Shown: positions 1 through 11,840, numbered from the stretch's first letter. The stretch is 64,000 bases of DNA from Hemileia vastatrix (GCA_030280995.1 JASXTE010000002.1:13340683-13404682); one strand, 5' to 3'. The notes: generated by a model from the sequence alone, not told the origin. A program made the numbers and translations.

Positions 1-1808
1 AGTTGAATATATGCACTATTAATTTTATAATATTAAAATTGAACTTTAATAGATTAATTTATCTTGTTTGGGACTATTGATTTGGCTACTTATATTTATA
101 ATTTTTTTTTCAAAATTGATGTTTTTTATGCTAGAAATGGCTTCTGTGTACTGGCCTCATGATTCCTGTATTTATCCCATGTGCATAGCTAAATTATTTA
201 GAAATTAAGTGATTTCACACAAAAATTACACCACATTGTATGCTCCATATCTTCAAACATGCTAAAATAAGCAAGAGGCACTTATTTAGTGTCCTAATTT
301 CATTATTTGTGCATTGACCTTATTATATGCACTAATTTCATTAATAAGCTCAAGAATGGTGCCCAGATTTCACTAACACACTTAAAATTTCCTATTTAGT
401 CAAGTATTTACTTGTGCAAGTGACTTCTAAGAGTCTTCATTCAGTCACCCCCATTTCACCTCTTATTTTGGGGTTTTCAATGGTTTCTCAGGCTATATTA
501 GTGAATTTTAAGATGAGGATTTCATGTATAAATTTGTAATAATTAAAATCTTCATCTCTTCTGCAAATCCCTCTTAATTAGAAATTTTATTTAGGTCCTT
601 TCTTTCCTTATTTAGTCTTTTATTTTAAGAATTACACACATATACTCTCATTTTGGTTATTACTTTATTTTTATGGATTAACCCCTGTTATTTTTGTATT
701 TTGGTGTATGACATGATTCTTCTTTTGTTATGGGTTAGTCCTTGGGTTGATGGGAATGTGTAGATACTTATTTGGAGTGTCATTGACTGTGTAAAGGATT
801 GGTAAATTAAGGGGGAACATTGGGGAATTCTAAAAGGAGGAGGTTTTAGGCTTATATTCTACATTCTTTTACATCACTTTACAAATATATACCCAAACCA
901 TTATAATGCATATTTATTAGTAATGGTAAAGTCTTTAAAATATTTTTTTAAATTATTAGCTCTATTTTTCTACCAACTGTAAGCTGCAAACTGTTTATAA
1001 TTAGTGAGATTAAATTACTGAAACAAATACATTGAATTATAATTTATTACTTAATTGGATTTAGACAAAAATATTCATACTGGACCATTTAAATCTTCTA
1101 GAAAACTGAATAATCAAGCTGATTCATGTCTCTGTAATTGAACTCAGCCTGAAATGGTCTTTAGTATTTCCTTGGAACTTTAAAGGATATATTTTTATTA
1201 AACTTAGATTTTCAATTTTTAATTTAATATATTTAATATATTTTATTAAATTTTATTTATCTTATTAAAACTCTTGATTAAAAATTCAAGGTTTAATTTC
1301 ATTTTAAAATTTAATTTAATTTAATTTTAATTACAATTTATTTTTTATTTTAGCTTTATCAATGATTTTTTTGACTTCAACAAAACTCACATTGTACTTA
1401 CTCTTCAGTATAAAATGGGTTCTATTTCTTTTGTTTTAAAGTATACTTTTCAATTATTATTATTCTATTAAAATAAAACACAACAAATTAAATTCAATAT
1501 TATTATTAGATAAATCAAACTTTTATTACTTATTATCATAAATTCTTAAACAAGTTTCTGAAATAGATAATTAATAAAATACAACTTTTTTATAAATATA
1601 TACTGTTCAGCATGAAAAAAAAATTATTTATTTAATTCAATACATCTAAGTCTTATTTTTTTACTCTAGTATTAAATATTTATCTATTAGTGTTTAATTC
1701 TTCTAAAATTCTTAAAATATTTGCTGTAATAACCAACAAGTATGATAGGTGTCAATTTTAAGTATTTAGAACTAGTATTGGGTCTATTATAGGTTTTCAA
1801 GTTTTATT
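1..1808. other. AT-rich stretch, no gene seen
   Basis: No convincing coding frame, terminal repeat or RNA gene is visible. The stretch is very AT-rich with many stops in all frames. It lies upstream of recognisable parts of DNA transposon H0 and may hold its decayed left half (transposase and oxygenase genes), but I could not align it with the other copies. Confidence 0.5.
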
Positions 1809-1814
1809 TTGATT

Positions 1815-1994
1815 CATGAATTAGAAGTTAATAAGTTATATAAGATATTTTACTTACTTAACTTAATGAGTAATCAGTCCATGTGTTGTATAACTGTAAG
1901 CATGGGAATATTTTTTTTCTTCAAGAGATTCATGTATACACATGTGTTTGATCTCATTGATTTTGGTCACAGGAAATTTACATTTACATTCTAA
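1815..1994 (+). other. conserved segment S of the H transposons, copy in H0
   Basis: Starts with an AATGAG...CAG/CCA...TGTGTTGTA block that recurs at 13313 (H2), 22540 (H4) and 62215 (H3), always between the oxygenase region and the palindromic units. In H2 and H3 one frame shares the residues NHD.IN and TCGKSQT, suggesting a short exon or separate small protein. In H0 that frame has stops. Function unknown. Confidence 0.4.
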
Positions 1995-2084
1995 AATGAA
2001 TTTTCATTACTAATAATATGTTGATTATCTTATATGATTTTTTTACATTTTAATTTAAGAAATGGACTTTAAATTTTTCAATCT

Positions 2085-2290
2085 AGGCCCCTACTTCAAT
2101 CAACCACGAGGAAGAGTATTTCCAAATTTCTTTTTACTAAGGAAAAATTTGGTGATCCACACTCCCTGCTATGGTAAATAGCAGGAGGGTATTTCCAAAA
2201 AATATTCTTGACATAAACTTTTTTGAATATGAATAAAATTGGGGATCTACACCCCATAATATAATAAATAGCAGGTTAGGCTATTTACAA
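2085..2290. repeat. palindromic unit array (three units), H0
   Basis: Three tandem imperfect palindromes of about 60 bp. Each has an arm ending CCC(T/C)GC or similar, a short AT-rich loop (TTCAAT or TATGGTAA) and a return arm GCAGG..GGGTATTTCC. The middle unit (about 2145-2205) pairs CCTGCTA with TAGCAGG. The same array follows segment S in H2, H3 and H4. Confidence 0.6.
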
Positions 2291-2397
2291 AATAAAATTG
2301 CATATTTCACTCTATAAATAATCTTGGTCTACCTAGATCCAATCTATATAAAAACCAAAGTATATTTCAAGTTTTGTGTTTTCTAGAATTTTTAAAT

Positions 2398-3216
2398 GAG
2401 TACCTCATCTAGTATTGAAGACTATCCTAAGAAGGGTTATCAGCTCACAAAAAAATAACTTAAACCTTTCAAAAAAGGCAAAAAATCTAGTTTATATTGT
2501 GTTAAAAATAATAGTTCAAGTAAGAGTCAAAACATGTCAAAGCTGCAACTGGTGTCATCTAAAATGTGATGTTCTTGAACTTAATCCTGAAGCAAAATCT
2601 TAATTCAAAAATTTAAAATATTTGACTCACCAGGAGAAAAGAGAAATTTTGTAAGATTTTTTGATTATATTTAATAATATTAATAGATAAATAACATATA
2701 GTAATTTTTAAATGAAATTTATTAAGCAACTGAAGATAATTGAAAATAAACAATCTCAAACTGGAAAAGATATTGTTTCTAATTAATATGAAGAATTATA
2801 TAAAAATTATTTTTCAAGTGGAAAATAAAGTACTTTTGGAGAAGTACTTTATTAATAAAAAATAGAGAATCAATCAAAAACCAAAGTTTTTAGCTAAAAA
2901 AAAATCACTAGAAATTCATGCTTCAAGTAGTAGATTGGATAAAAAATTTAAAAGAAATGAATCTAAGGATGAAGATAGTATTTGGGAAAAAATGAATGAA
3001 AATGATAAATCATAAACCAAAGAAAAATTCATAAATGTAATCAATAGAAAGGTCAAATGTACAATTGATGAATTAGGATCTAGACTATTAAATATCAGTA
3101 GTTTAGTTAGTTTAAAAAAGTTTGAACAGTTTAAATATCTAATGGTGGATATACAATAATTGTTGGATGACTTTCATGCTGATATTAAAGAAGATATTTT
3201 GAGAGAAATATATTAA
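2398..3216 (+). pseudogene. Zn2Cys6-like / coiled-coil protein gene of H0, broken
   Basis: Begins ATG AGT ACC at 2398 and ends at TAA 3214-3216. The N-terminal part holds a recognisable Cys pattern: codons at 2468 (TTC) and 2477 (GGC) stand where the first two Cys are expected, TGT at 2498 is the third, and TGT 2535, TGC 2544 and TGT 2565 give C-x2-C-x6-C followed by Asp. A two-base deletion lies between the halves. The C-terminal 90 codons match the H4 copy (22932-23216), which reads as Lys/Glu-rich helix with heptad-like Leu and Ile. Many in-frame TAA codons could derive from CAA. Likely a DNA-binding accessory protein of the transposon; the role is inference. It converges on the Myb-like gene with 13 bp between the stop codons. 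Confidence 0.5.
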
Positions 3217-3229
3217 TATTTATTTGAGT

Positions 3230-4484
3230 TTAATCCATAAAAGCAATAAAATTTTTAATATCAGCATCTGATTTATTTGAATTAACACAAAAAAGTAAAA
3301 AAGCTTGATTTCTGGATTTTTCAGCATTGAGTTGCTTCATTTTTAATTCATTGATTTGTAACTAAATTTTGGAATTTTCCCATTTTTTTTTGATTTTTTT
3401 AAAATTTTTCTTCATCCATCCTTTGAATCCTATCCTTCTCCCTCTTTGAATATAAACAATCTCTCTCAATTTACAAAAAATTTTCTTCCTTCATTTGTAA
3501 ATGAATCCACTTTTTTTTCCTCAAAAATTTGTTGACATTCTTCAGTTTTTTCTTGAGACTCCAACTTCATTATTTCAAATTGATCTGGTGTTTTTTACAA
3601 AAAGTATAACTTTTAAGAATAAGAGAAAAAAAATTTAAAAAAATTCCTAAGTAAATACAAAAAAGTAAAATTTTATCCACATTTATTAAAAATCTCACCA
3701 TAAGCAGAAAAAACAGCCTTTGATGTAGATTGATTTTTCCCAAAAATAGCAGAAGCTATTTGCTTGAGTCTTTTTCTAGGAGAGGAAGTTTCTTTATCTT
3801 CTAACCTTTCATCATCAGTAAATTCCCTATAAATGTTGAAATTTGATTAGCCTTGGGTCTGGTTGATATATGGAAAGTTAATTAGCAATACAAAAGAGAA
3901 AATTATAAAAAAGTCATCTTATCTTACTAACATGGTCTCATATACCTCAATTTCAGAATAGTCAGCTCCCTCTTCTTATTAGGGAGTGTCAAGTGAAGGA
4001 TCTAAATGAAATTCTTGATTATTTGGATGAGACTCAGAAGTTTTTGGACCTTGATTCATGTGAAAAGGGTTGAAATTGAGTTATTTTTCAAATAGTTCAT
4101 CAAATTAATAATAAAGAGGACACATAGAGTTGAGTTTTTTCAGAAACAGATGTGATTCCATGTTTCTCAGAATCTTTGGTAACCTCAAATCTAGTTTATG
4201 AAGAGGGCATCTTTACCTTCTTATATTTTTCTTGATAATATTTGAATCTTTCTCTCATTTTTCTTGTTGTCAAATCTATCTTCCCTCTAGATTTTGATTT
4301 CAACTCCACTGCCATTTTATTAAAGACACTTAATTTTGAGGCAGGTTGACAACAAAATTGAGTAGAATTTTCACAGTCAAAATAGGCTTCAAAATGATAT
4401 TTATTCTCAGACAGTTAACTAAAATCTGAAGATCAGATTGTTTCAATTGAGTAACCTTTTGAGAAGTAGATTTTGGGCGAAGAA
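3230..4484 (-). pseudogene. Myb/SANT-like transposon accessory gene of H0, broken
   Basis: Aligned over its length with the H4 gene at 23230-24489. The C-terminus reads a coiled-coil region ending NSNKSDADIKNFIAFMD before TAA 3230-3232, the usual tail of Myb-like proteins that accompany PIF/Harbinger-type transposases in rusts. The upstream part encodes the FKxYQ-KYKK...GFG region that follows the trihelix-like DNA-binding fold. The start codon seen in H4 (CAT on the plus strand) is AAT here and several frames are broken. In this family the Myb-like protein binds transposon ends or escorts the transposase; here the gene is dead. Confidence 0.55.
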
Positions 4485-4899
4485 TACTAAATTAACACTA
4501 AAAAATAATTTAGTGGAAAAATAAAATGCTGTTGAAGAAAAGGAAAAACTAATTTTTTTTTTTGATAATTGTGAAGCCTTAGATAAAAAGAAGTTGTGAA
4601 CATAGAAACTTTATAAAAAAGAAATAAAAAGTAATAGACTCTCTGTCATGTGAAGGAGAAAAATTTAATTTAGAAAAGCACTGGGAGAGAGGAAATAAAG
4701 CATGAAGTACATGGGTTATATGGGTTAGAGTGGAAGGGTTGTGATGTACAGTTGATTGAGAGGATGTGGCTATTTATGGGCTTAATTGTGGTTTAGAAAT
4801 TGTACAAAAGTAGGGTGCATTTGAGCCCATGTTTGAGACCCTAAGTTCAAAATAAGCTATGTTCCATTGGATATTTGTGTGGTTTTATCAATATAAACT

Positions 4900-4932
4900 T
4901 GCTAGGAATATTTGGGATGTTTTGAGACCCCT
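4900..4932 (-). repeat. right terminal inverted repeat of H0
   Basis: Ends ...TTTTGAGACCCCT. Its reverse complement matches the left end of H4 at 20635 and the right end at 34938. No 3-bp duplication can be tested because the left end is missing. Confidence 0.6.
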
Positions 4933-6789
4933 TATTAGAGGCTTATTGGAAAAGAACTGGAAATTGTTTTACTTACTATAGAAGAATGATAATAATTTAA
5001 TAATAATAAAAATATGAACTTGAGGACTCAGAAAGTATCTAGTCACTTCCAAAAATAAAATAAAAGAAGCAATTATAAGACTTTTCTTATTTTTAGCATT
5101 CCTTGTAATTATTTGTTTTTTTATTTTCAACTGCTGTTGGGCAGTGCCTTAATTGAATTCAAGGGAAAACTAAAAGAGAGCTGATTGGAATTTAAAATTA
5201 CTCAACTAGATAGTATAGTTTTATAAATGCCTTCATGAATTTGGATTGTTTCTAAAAACCATATCATCACATTTTATGAAATCACTGTACCAAAATCTCA
5301 AAATAGACTTTATACCTTCATCTGTCTTTCATCATCAACCTAATAGGAAAAGAGTAAGAATAAATCAAAGCTTTGGAATATATTTTCAGAATTTTTCGCT
5401 CTTTAAAAAAGATTATTAGGCAAAATTATTATTCCTAGAAGAGTTCTTTCTTACTAATATAAATTTTCCATCTATCCATATTTCATTTTTTTAGCTTATA
5501 TTTTTTTCACACAAAATATCTGGCTGATGGAAGACATTTACATTTCACCCATTATCAAAGGTTTTTAGAACATTTCAAAGTGATTCATGAAAGTTTTATT
5601 TAAGGTTCAGCTTTATGAAAACAAGTTCAAACTAAACAATATATTAAACAAACATGATCAGCTCTAGAATATGACAGAGATTTAATTTCAATAGGCAAAA
5701 ATTAGACTTCTTTTGATCAAATCCAATTAAAGAAATCCCAATGAATGACTTTATCAGATATTTTACCATAATTAAATATTTTTATTAAAAATGAGCATTT
5801 CCAAGCTCTAAATATAGTGGAATAAGGTGTAAGATGCAAAATATAGTTCTGAAATTTTAGCTTTTGCTCATATTACTACTTAACATTTTCCTCATCACTT
5901 TTTTTTCTCCACCTTCTCACAAATATGATTTGACCTTTTTCTCATGCTCTAACTTCTCTGAAACTATGTATATGATTTATTGATATATCCAATAGCTATT
6001 GCTTACATATAGGACATGTATTTGGTAAAAATATAAACATTCTAATGCCATTATAACTGAAATTTGCAATATTTGAATGAAATTAGTGGGTTATTTCAAT
6101 TTTCTTATCCAGCTAGTGAATAAGAATCTTCCACAATTAATAAGTTTAGATCTATTGAAATACTGTTAAATTGATTATCTTGATTACAAATATAAAATTT
6201 ATAAACAAAAAATGTATAATTTTTTTAATTAACTCTTAATCTCAACAGCTCCATCTTATTTATACCTATTTTCACTAAAGTCTGCATGATACTTAAAAGC
6301 ATTCCTTTTACGACATTTTAAAAGAGTACAGAACACTTTTCTAATTTCACATTCTCATGCCTGAGTATTTCCATTTATCTTTTTAACTTTTACTTTTCCA
6401 ACATCAGGCACTTTTCTCTTAAAACCTCTTTTATAAATTTTAAATATAAAGATATGGTGTTGAGTTTTATTTTTATTTTGTCCAGCATTTCTTTTCTTAT
6501 TATCAATCTTTATTCTGTTTCATAGTATGTAATTTTTAATTTTTAATTCCATCTAATTATCTTTGCCTTCTTTTATATAATCTTATTAATTCTTTTAAAT
6601 TTGTTATTCATTCTGTTGAGCTGTACGGTAGTAGTTGTTGGTAATACTATGATGTGTATTTTTGAGTATGTTATTTTTATCAGATAGGGAAGTGACACAC
6701 ACTATATTTGCAATGATGATGTTAAAAGAATATGGGAAAAAAAGGGAAGATCCCTAGTGGCAGAAGCAATTACATTGATACCTCCTAAT
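4933..6789. other. AT-rich intergenic stretch, no gene seen
   Basis: No supported gene or element. The last 20 bases (TTGATACCTCCT near 6775) resemble the end of a small MITE family (compare 25713-25723) and directly abut the left end of H1. Confidence 0.5.
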
Positions 6790-7039
6790 AGGGGGTGTAA
6801 GTTCTGGAAAATCTGGACTTATCTAAAGGCAGATTTCTGAAACACACTAGCCCCAAGACTGGTGGACCTCAAAAGTGAAATAAGTCACTTATTTCACTCA
6901 AATATTTAATTTCTCAACCAAAAGTGCTGATTTCATCTATTTTTAAGCATCATCCCATTAATAAGAAGCACTCTGAGGCATAACCCTTTATAACTCAAAA
7001 CGTTGTACATCATTTACATTTTTATGCCATATAAGAGTC

Positions 7040-7690
7040 ATGTCTTCCTCACTCTCAAATAATGATAAACTACATCAAGAAATAAGTTTTATAGCTCTTG
7101 ATCTCCTCTTGGATTCTGATTCTGATTGTGATCTTAAATATTTTAATTTTTTTAAATCTTTGGCCAGGAAATATTACCTTCTTCACAGAAAGCCTCAAGT
7201 ACTTCATACCTCCAAGTACGCCATCCAGGTACTTCTTAACCTATCTTTTCCTAGTTTTAGACAGCTATTGAGGACTTTACTGGAATGTTTCCTTAAATTA
7301 GTTGAGCTTATTCAGGATCAGCCTGTGTTTCACAACAATTCTCAAAAACAAAAACATGATCTTTCAATTCAATTGGCTATCACACTATTTCATTTTGGCT
7401 CCAATGGTAATTGAGCTGCCTTGAAAAGTCTGGAAAATATCTTTGCTTTAGGTTATGGTTCAATTAGTAGCTATATCAAATGAAGAATCACTGCTATTCT
7501 TTCCTTATGTTCCCAATTAATTTCTTGGCCTACCACAAAAGATAGACTTGAATAATCTCATGTTATTCAAGTAAAGGGTTATATGAGATTTATTGGTTTT
7601 GTTGATGGTACAACTATTCCACTGAGTCAGAGTCCTGCTCAAGGTGGAAACAATCACCTTGATAAAATGAAATTTGCATTTTTTTTTCTT
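7040..7690 (+). pseudogene. PIF/Harbinger-like (DDE_4) transposase, N-terminal part of H1
   Basis: ATG 7040 opens a 124-codon frame (MSSSLSNNDKLHQ...) that aligns with the H3 gene starting at 58202 and, more distantly, with H4 at 20975. After a stop at 7412 the homologous sequence continues in other frames to GFVDGTTIPLSQ (about 7590-7625), the region carrying the first catalytic Asp in the DGT motif of DDE_4 transposases. The rest of the catalytic core (HD and E motifs) is missing, so this copy is truncated. Acidic Asp/Ser runs near residue 27 are shared with H3 and H4. Confidence 0.6.
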
Positions 7691-7739
7691 TTTTAAAGAG
7701 TGCCATTGCTTTTGCTCACCAGATATATTATATGTACAC

Positions 7740-8510
7740 AAATAGTTCATTACTTGGTCTTTTTTTAAAAAAAATGTAATTAGGTACCATAAATATCTGG
7801 TACATTGTTGAATTCATTTTTTTAATCTAAAATGCATCTGTTTAAGCATGTAAAGTTCTATATGTCTTATGTAAGATTTATATTCCTTTCAAATTCATAA
7901 TTCTAACATACAAATAATTGCTTTTTTTCTAACTTTTTTTTAAATTCTCAATTTGAAAAAATGGCAATAACTCCCCCTGAAATTTATCCTAGTAGGGGGT
8001 CCAGATTGTAAAATTTCAATTAAAATTCATAAATAAACAATAGACAAGTCATTAAGAGAAAGACAAAAAGATAGAGTATATAATTCAAGAGAATAAATGT
8101 GAATCATAAATAAATTCAAGAAAACATGCCACAAATTAATGTAGACATGATCCCACAGCAGCATGGCTTGACAGTCTAAAACCTCAAGTAAGTAAAGTAG
8201 ATACATGACTTGTATATGCTAAATTATGACAATAAAAGAGAAAAATAAAAAAATTCTTTGACTCCATACTTTACATGTCATAGTTATAAAAATAGAATAC
8301 TCACTTATTTTTGCATGATTTAACATTGATAAGCCTCAAATAATACAAGCCAAAAAGACAGAAAAAGTGTACCAAAATAAATCAAAAAAATTTCTTAAGA
8401 GTGCAAATGAAATCATTAAACTTGTGATTTTCTTTAGAAATTCAATATTAATTTTACTAATATGAACATTATCATGATATAAGCATTTCAAAATTTTTAT
8501 TTGTTAAGTA
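7740..8510. other. AT-rich interior of H1, no gene seen
   Basis: No coding frame supported. Two CCCCCT/AGGGGG-type end motifs near 7970 and 8000 hint at a small decayed insertion but could be chance. Confidence 0.4.
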
Positions 8511-9300
8511 TGTAATATCAAAGTAAAAAAAAGTAAAATAGTGCAAAAAAAGACTCAACATTAAATTTCACTATATCAGAAACCACTAAACCAAATTCAA
8601 AAAAATTTTGTGGGAAAAAAAATTAGGCTTCAAGAGAATCTTCAGATAAAAGGACATGAGATTTAAATAAAGCTAACCCTAATTCTAATTTTTTTTTCAA
8701 AATTGAATAAAAATATAAGAAGCGATATTAAAAATGACAACAACAGGGGCTCAATAGGTTCACAATTATCCAGAGAAGTATCCTATATATATTGGAGTAT
8801 GCATTCATGATAGAAAGTGAGACCTAGTTGAAAAAAATTGACAAAAGATTGATTTAGGTGTTGTGGAAAAAAAAGTGTAGAAGAATCAAATACTAATCCA
8901 AATCTAATGTTCAGGTATTTGCATGAAATCTAAAAACCTAGAAAATCATCAGATAAGAATTTTAAAAAGCACTATTCTCTAATTATATAATATCAAAGTA
9001 AAAAAATGAAAAATAGTGCAAAAAAAACTCCACTTTAAAGATCAATATCTCAGCAACCACTGAACCAAATTCAAAACTGTTTCTAGGAAATGAAAGATAG
9101 ACTTCAGAAAATTCATCTGTTTAAAGGACATGAAATTTGAATAAATATAACCCTAAAACCATTTATTTATTTCAAAGTTGCATATAAATTTGAGTAGTGA
9201 TAGTGAAAATGACAACTACAGGGCTTCAATCAGTCCACCATAATCCAGAGAAGTGTCCTATATAGATTGGAGTATGCAATCATGATAGAAAGAAAGAGAT
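8511..9300. repeat. tandem duplication of about 475 bp in H1
   Basis: The block that starts TAATATCAAAGTAAAAA at about 8513 is repeated from about 8988. Both copies contain AATAGTGCAAAAAAA, an ACCACT(A/G)AACCAAATTCAAAA segment, a GGACATGA(G/A)ATTT segment and ATCCAGAGAAGT(A/G)TCCTATATA. The copies have diverged, with many substitutions. A fragment of a third copy (ATATCTCAGCAACCAC) sits near 9475. No coding frame spans the repeat. Confidence 0.65.
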
Positions 9301-9895
9301 ATAAGATAGTCATGAAAAAAAGGATGTGAAACTTACCTTGATGGAAAGGTAGAAAAAAATATAGTGAGAAATAGTGAAGTTGGAATTTTTGTGATTTGAA
9401 TATGGAGCAAGTGAAATACATAAAGAATGCACTATGAATAGTGCAAGAAAGAATGCTCAAATTATATGGTAAATATCTCAGCAACCACATGATTCAGGGA
9501 AGGATAAAAACTTCAGGTTTGAAAAGTTGATTAATCAAGAAATGAAAAGTAAGGAGCTTACTGTGATTAGAACTATAAAAATTTGAGTCAGATATGTTGA
9601 CTAAGAAAAATTCAAAAATGTAAAAATTAAATGTTGAAAATTTCAGTGAGGGGTGTGTTCCACAGATATTTGCATAGAGAGGTTTTTCTGTGTGTGACAT
9701 GTTTCAGGAATGATGTGGCCAACATGTGTTTGTGAAGAATAATTGTGCAAAAAGTGTTGATTTGAGGTCAGAACTGACACCCATTTTTGAAATAAGTGAC
9801 TTTATTTCAAAATTTAAGTGCTGGTTTGTGAGTGCTAATTAGATTTGAAATCTGAACTTAAGTTAAGTGCATATTTTCCAGAAATGAGACCCCCT

Positions 9896-11366
9896 ATTAT
9901 ATATATTTATAGCTCCACAGGAGGAAAAATCCCTGGAATAAATGTCTAGTTAGTTTTTGGTTGCAGGGCATGATTCTGGGTTTAATTTGTAGAGTGGCCC
10001 TGTTTGACCCCATCTTATTTTTTGCTTTTCTCAAATTGGAATCTCCTTGTCTCATGTCCTCTCATGCTTATGGATTAATCTGAAAATTATATTACTTTCT
10101 TTTGCTAGTGTTTCACTGTTTTTTTTCACCACCATCCTCTTCACCCACTTTTTACACTTTTTAGCCTCCCTTACATCTCTTTCACCTCCTCTTCTCTTCT
10201 ATTATAAGCCTTCCTTCATCAAACCACCTTAATTCTCTTTTAAAGGCAAAAAATAAGGTAGGCTCAAAAGTGAAATTCAATGGTTTGTCACAAAAATGCA
10301 CCTAGGAATGGAGCAGGATCACAAAACTAAGCTAGAAATATAGTTCACCATTTCTCCCCTTGTATTCTAAGCACTTAAAATTTAATCCAATTATACTTCT
10401 TTGAAGAAATAAGAGAATTTTATAATGACTTTCAATTTTCAAATCTTCACATCAGGATGGCCCATCAAAAACAATTATATTCATGATTACTATTTGTAGT
10501 GTTTTATAATTATTATGAAGCCACATATTTTTCACCTCCCTCCTCTCCCAGCAAGACTTTTTTTTTCTGGGAGAGCCAATAATGAATAAATAAAAATGGG
10601 TTATGTTTGTGCCAAAAACTAAGTGAGATATTTTTCTATTCCTACCTCTCCCAGACAAGAAGAACCATCACTCTCTCTTTTTTTTTTTTTTTTTTTTTCA
10701 GTTGTATTTTTTGCTTTTTCAAAATCATCTCTACACCTTCCTTTGTTTTTATTGGCTAGTCCTCTTCCATTAATTACTGCCATTATTGTGTAAACTTGAT
10801 CATGTAAGATTTTAATTCTTGGTTATTTTATCATTTATTCCTGATTTATATTGCTGGAAGAATGTGTGTCTTTTTATTTGTAGATTCTATGTGACTTGAG
10901 GAGTAAAGGGTTATTAGTACTTAAAGAAGCATCCTATTTAAGTGCTGATTTCCCAAATTTGACACTTCTTAAGATTATTTAAGAGATTTTTCAACATATT
11001 TGGATATATTTACAAGAAGGAAAGACATCATTACACAAATACACTAACTGATATACACTCCTCCACAATTGAACAGTGCACAGAAAACTTCTTTGCATGA
11101 AGACTTAGCTTGTGTGACCCATTTCTAATCAATGATTACCAACTCTAAAGTTAGTTATGAAACATATAAGCAAATCACAAAAACTTGTGAAATTTTTTAC
11201 AAAAAATCAAAGCTTCACTTTCAAAAAATTATTTTTCAACTCAAAACAATGGGCAATAGGTTGTTTATACTTCATTTGAATAGGTTAATCATTTTTGTGA
11301 ATGAAACATTGATTTTTTCCTCAAAAATTCTGCAAAATTTTGTGACTGGGCTATAATATTCTTAAT
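9896..11366. other. intergenic stretch with poly-T tract, no gene seen
   Basis: No supported gene. A run of 21 T lies at 10678-10698. The segment 9945-10260 resembles 15800-16140 (shared GTTTTTGGT..CA.GGCA, CTGGGTTTAATTT/CTGGGTCTGTTTT), so a dispersed repeat is present in both places. Confidence 0.45.
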
Positions 11367-11385
11367 AGGGGGTGTCAGTTCTGGC

Positions 11386-11414
11386 AAATCCGCACTTAAC
11401 TTAAGTGCGGATTT
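11386..11414. repeat. perfect 14-bp palindrome in the left end of H2
   Basis: Arms 11386-11399 and 11401-11414 around a single central base; the core is CCGCACTTAA/TTAAGTGCGG. Related GCACTTAA motifs recur in the termini of H1, H2 and H3. Likely a transposase-binding or hairpin-forming subterminal site. Confidence 0.7.
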
Positions 11415-11840
11415 CAAACCAAATCAGCACTTAAATTTTGCAAAAAAGTCACTTATTTCAAAAATGGATGTCAGTTCTGACCTCAAATCAGCACTTTTTT
11501 TGTGATTTTTTTTTCAAAACCACATGTTGGCCACATCATCCCTTTCTTTCCCATACCATTTTTTACTCTCCAAATGTCCTCTTTGTGTACTTCATTCACT
11601 TGGGTTGGTATTTTGGTTTGTTGCATATTCATTTTTTTTGGAATTTATGGTGAAAATCTTTTTTTTGGATGGCTCATTGGTTTTCTTTCACCAGCTCAAC
11701 ATGAAATCGCATATTTTCTTCTGAAATCACATATTTTGCCAGTGATTTTTTTTCTTTCATCACTCATATCCTTTTCATCCTCTCCTCAAACATCACTCAA
11801 ATATTTTCATTACTTTTTTTTTCTCAACTCATCTCACCAG

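Larger units (their letters stand above)
1809..4932 (+). mobile_element. DNA transposon H0 (PIF/Harbinger-like), right part
   Basis: The segment has the gene order seen in copy H4 (20635-34938): a conserved short segment, palindromic units, a Zn-cluster/coiled-coil gene on the plus strand and a convergent Myb-like gene on the minus strand. It ends at 4932 in a terminal repeat that, read inward from the end, begins AGGGGTCTCAAA, as H4 does (AGGGGGTCTCAAA). The left end was not found, so the start given is the first alignable position. All genes are broken. The superfamily call is inferred from H1 and H3, which keep transposase sequence. Confidence 0.65.
6790..9895 (+). mobile_element. DNA transposon H1 (PIF/Harbinger-like)
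   Basis: Left end AGGGGGTGTAAGTTCTGG at 6790; right end at 9895 reads TCCAGAAATGAGACCCCCT, its inverted relative. Subterminal stretches such as GTGAAATAAGTCACTTATTTC and AAAAGTGCTGATTT are shared with H2 and H3. A transposase gene begins 250 bp inside the left end, as in H3. The flanking triplets (AAT left, ATT right) do not match, so the two ends may not belong to a single insertion. The oxygenase and Myb-like genes are not recognisable; the right two thirds hold a long tandem duplication instead. Confidence 0.6.

Noticed and set aside
6790..9895. Target duplication for H1
   Set aside because: Left AAT and right ATT are not direct repeats, so no duplication is claimed.
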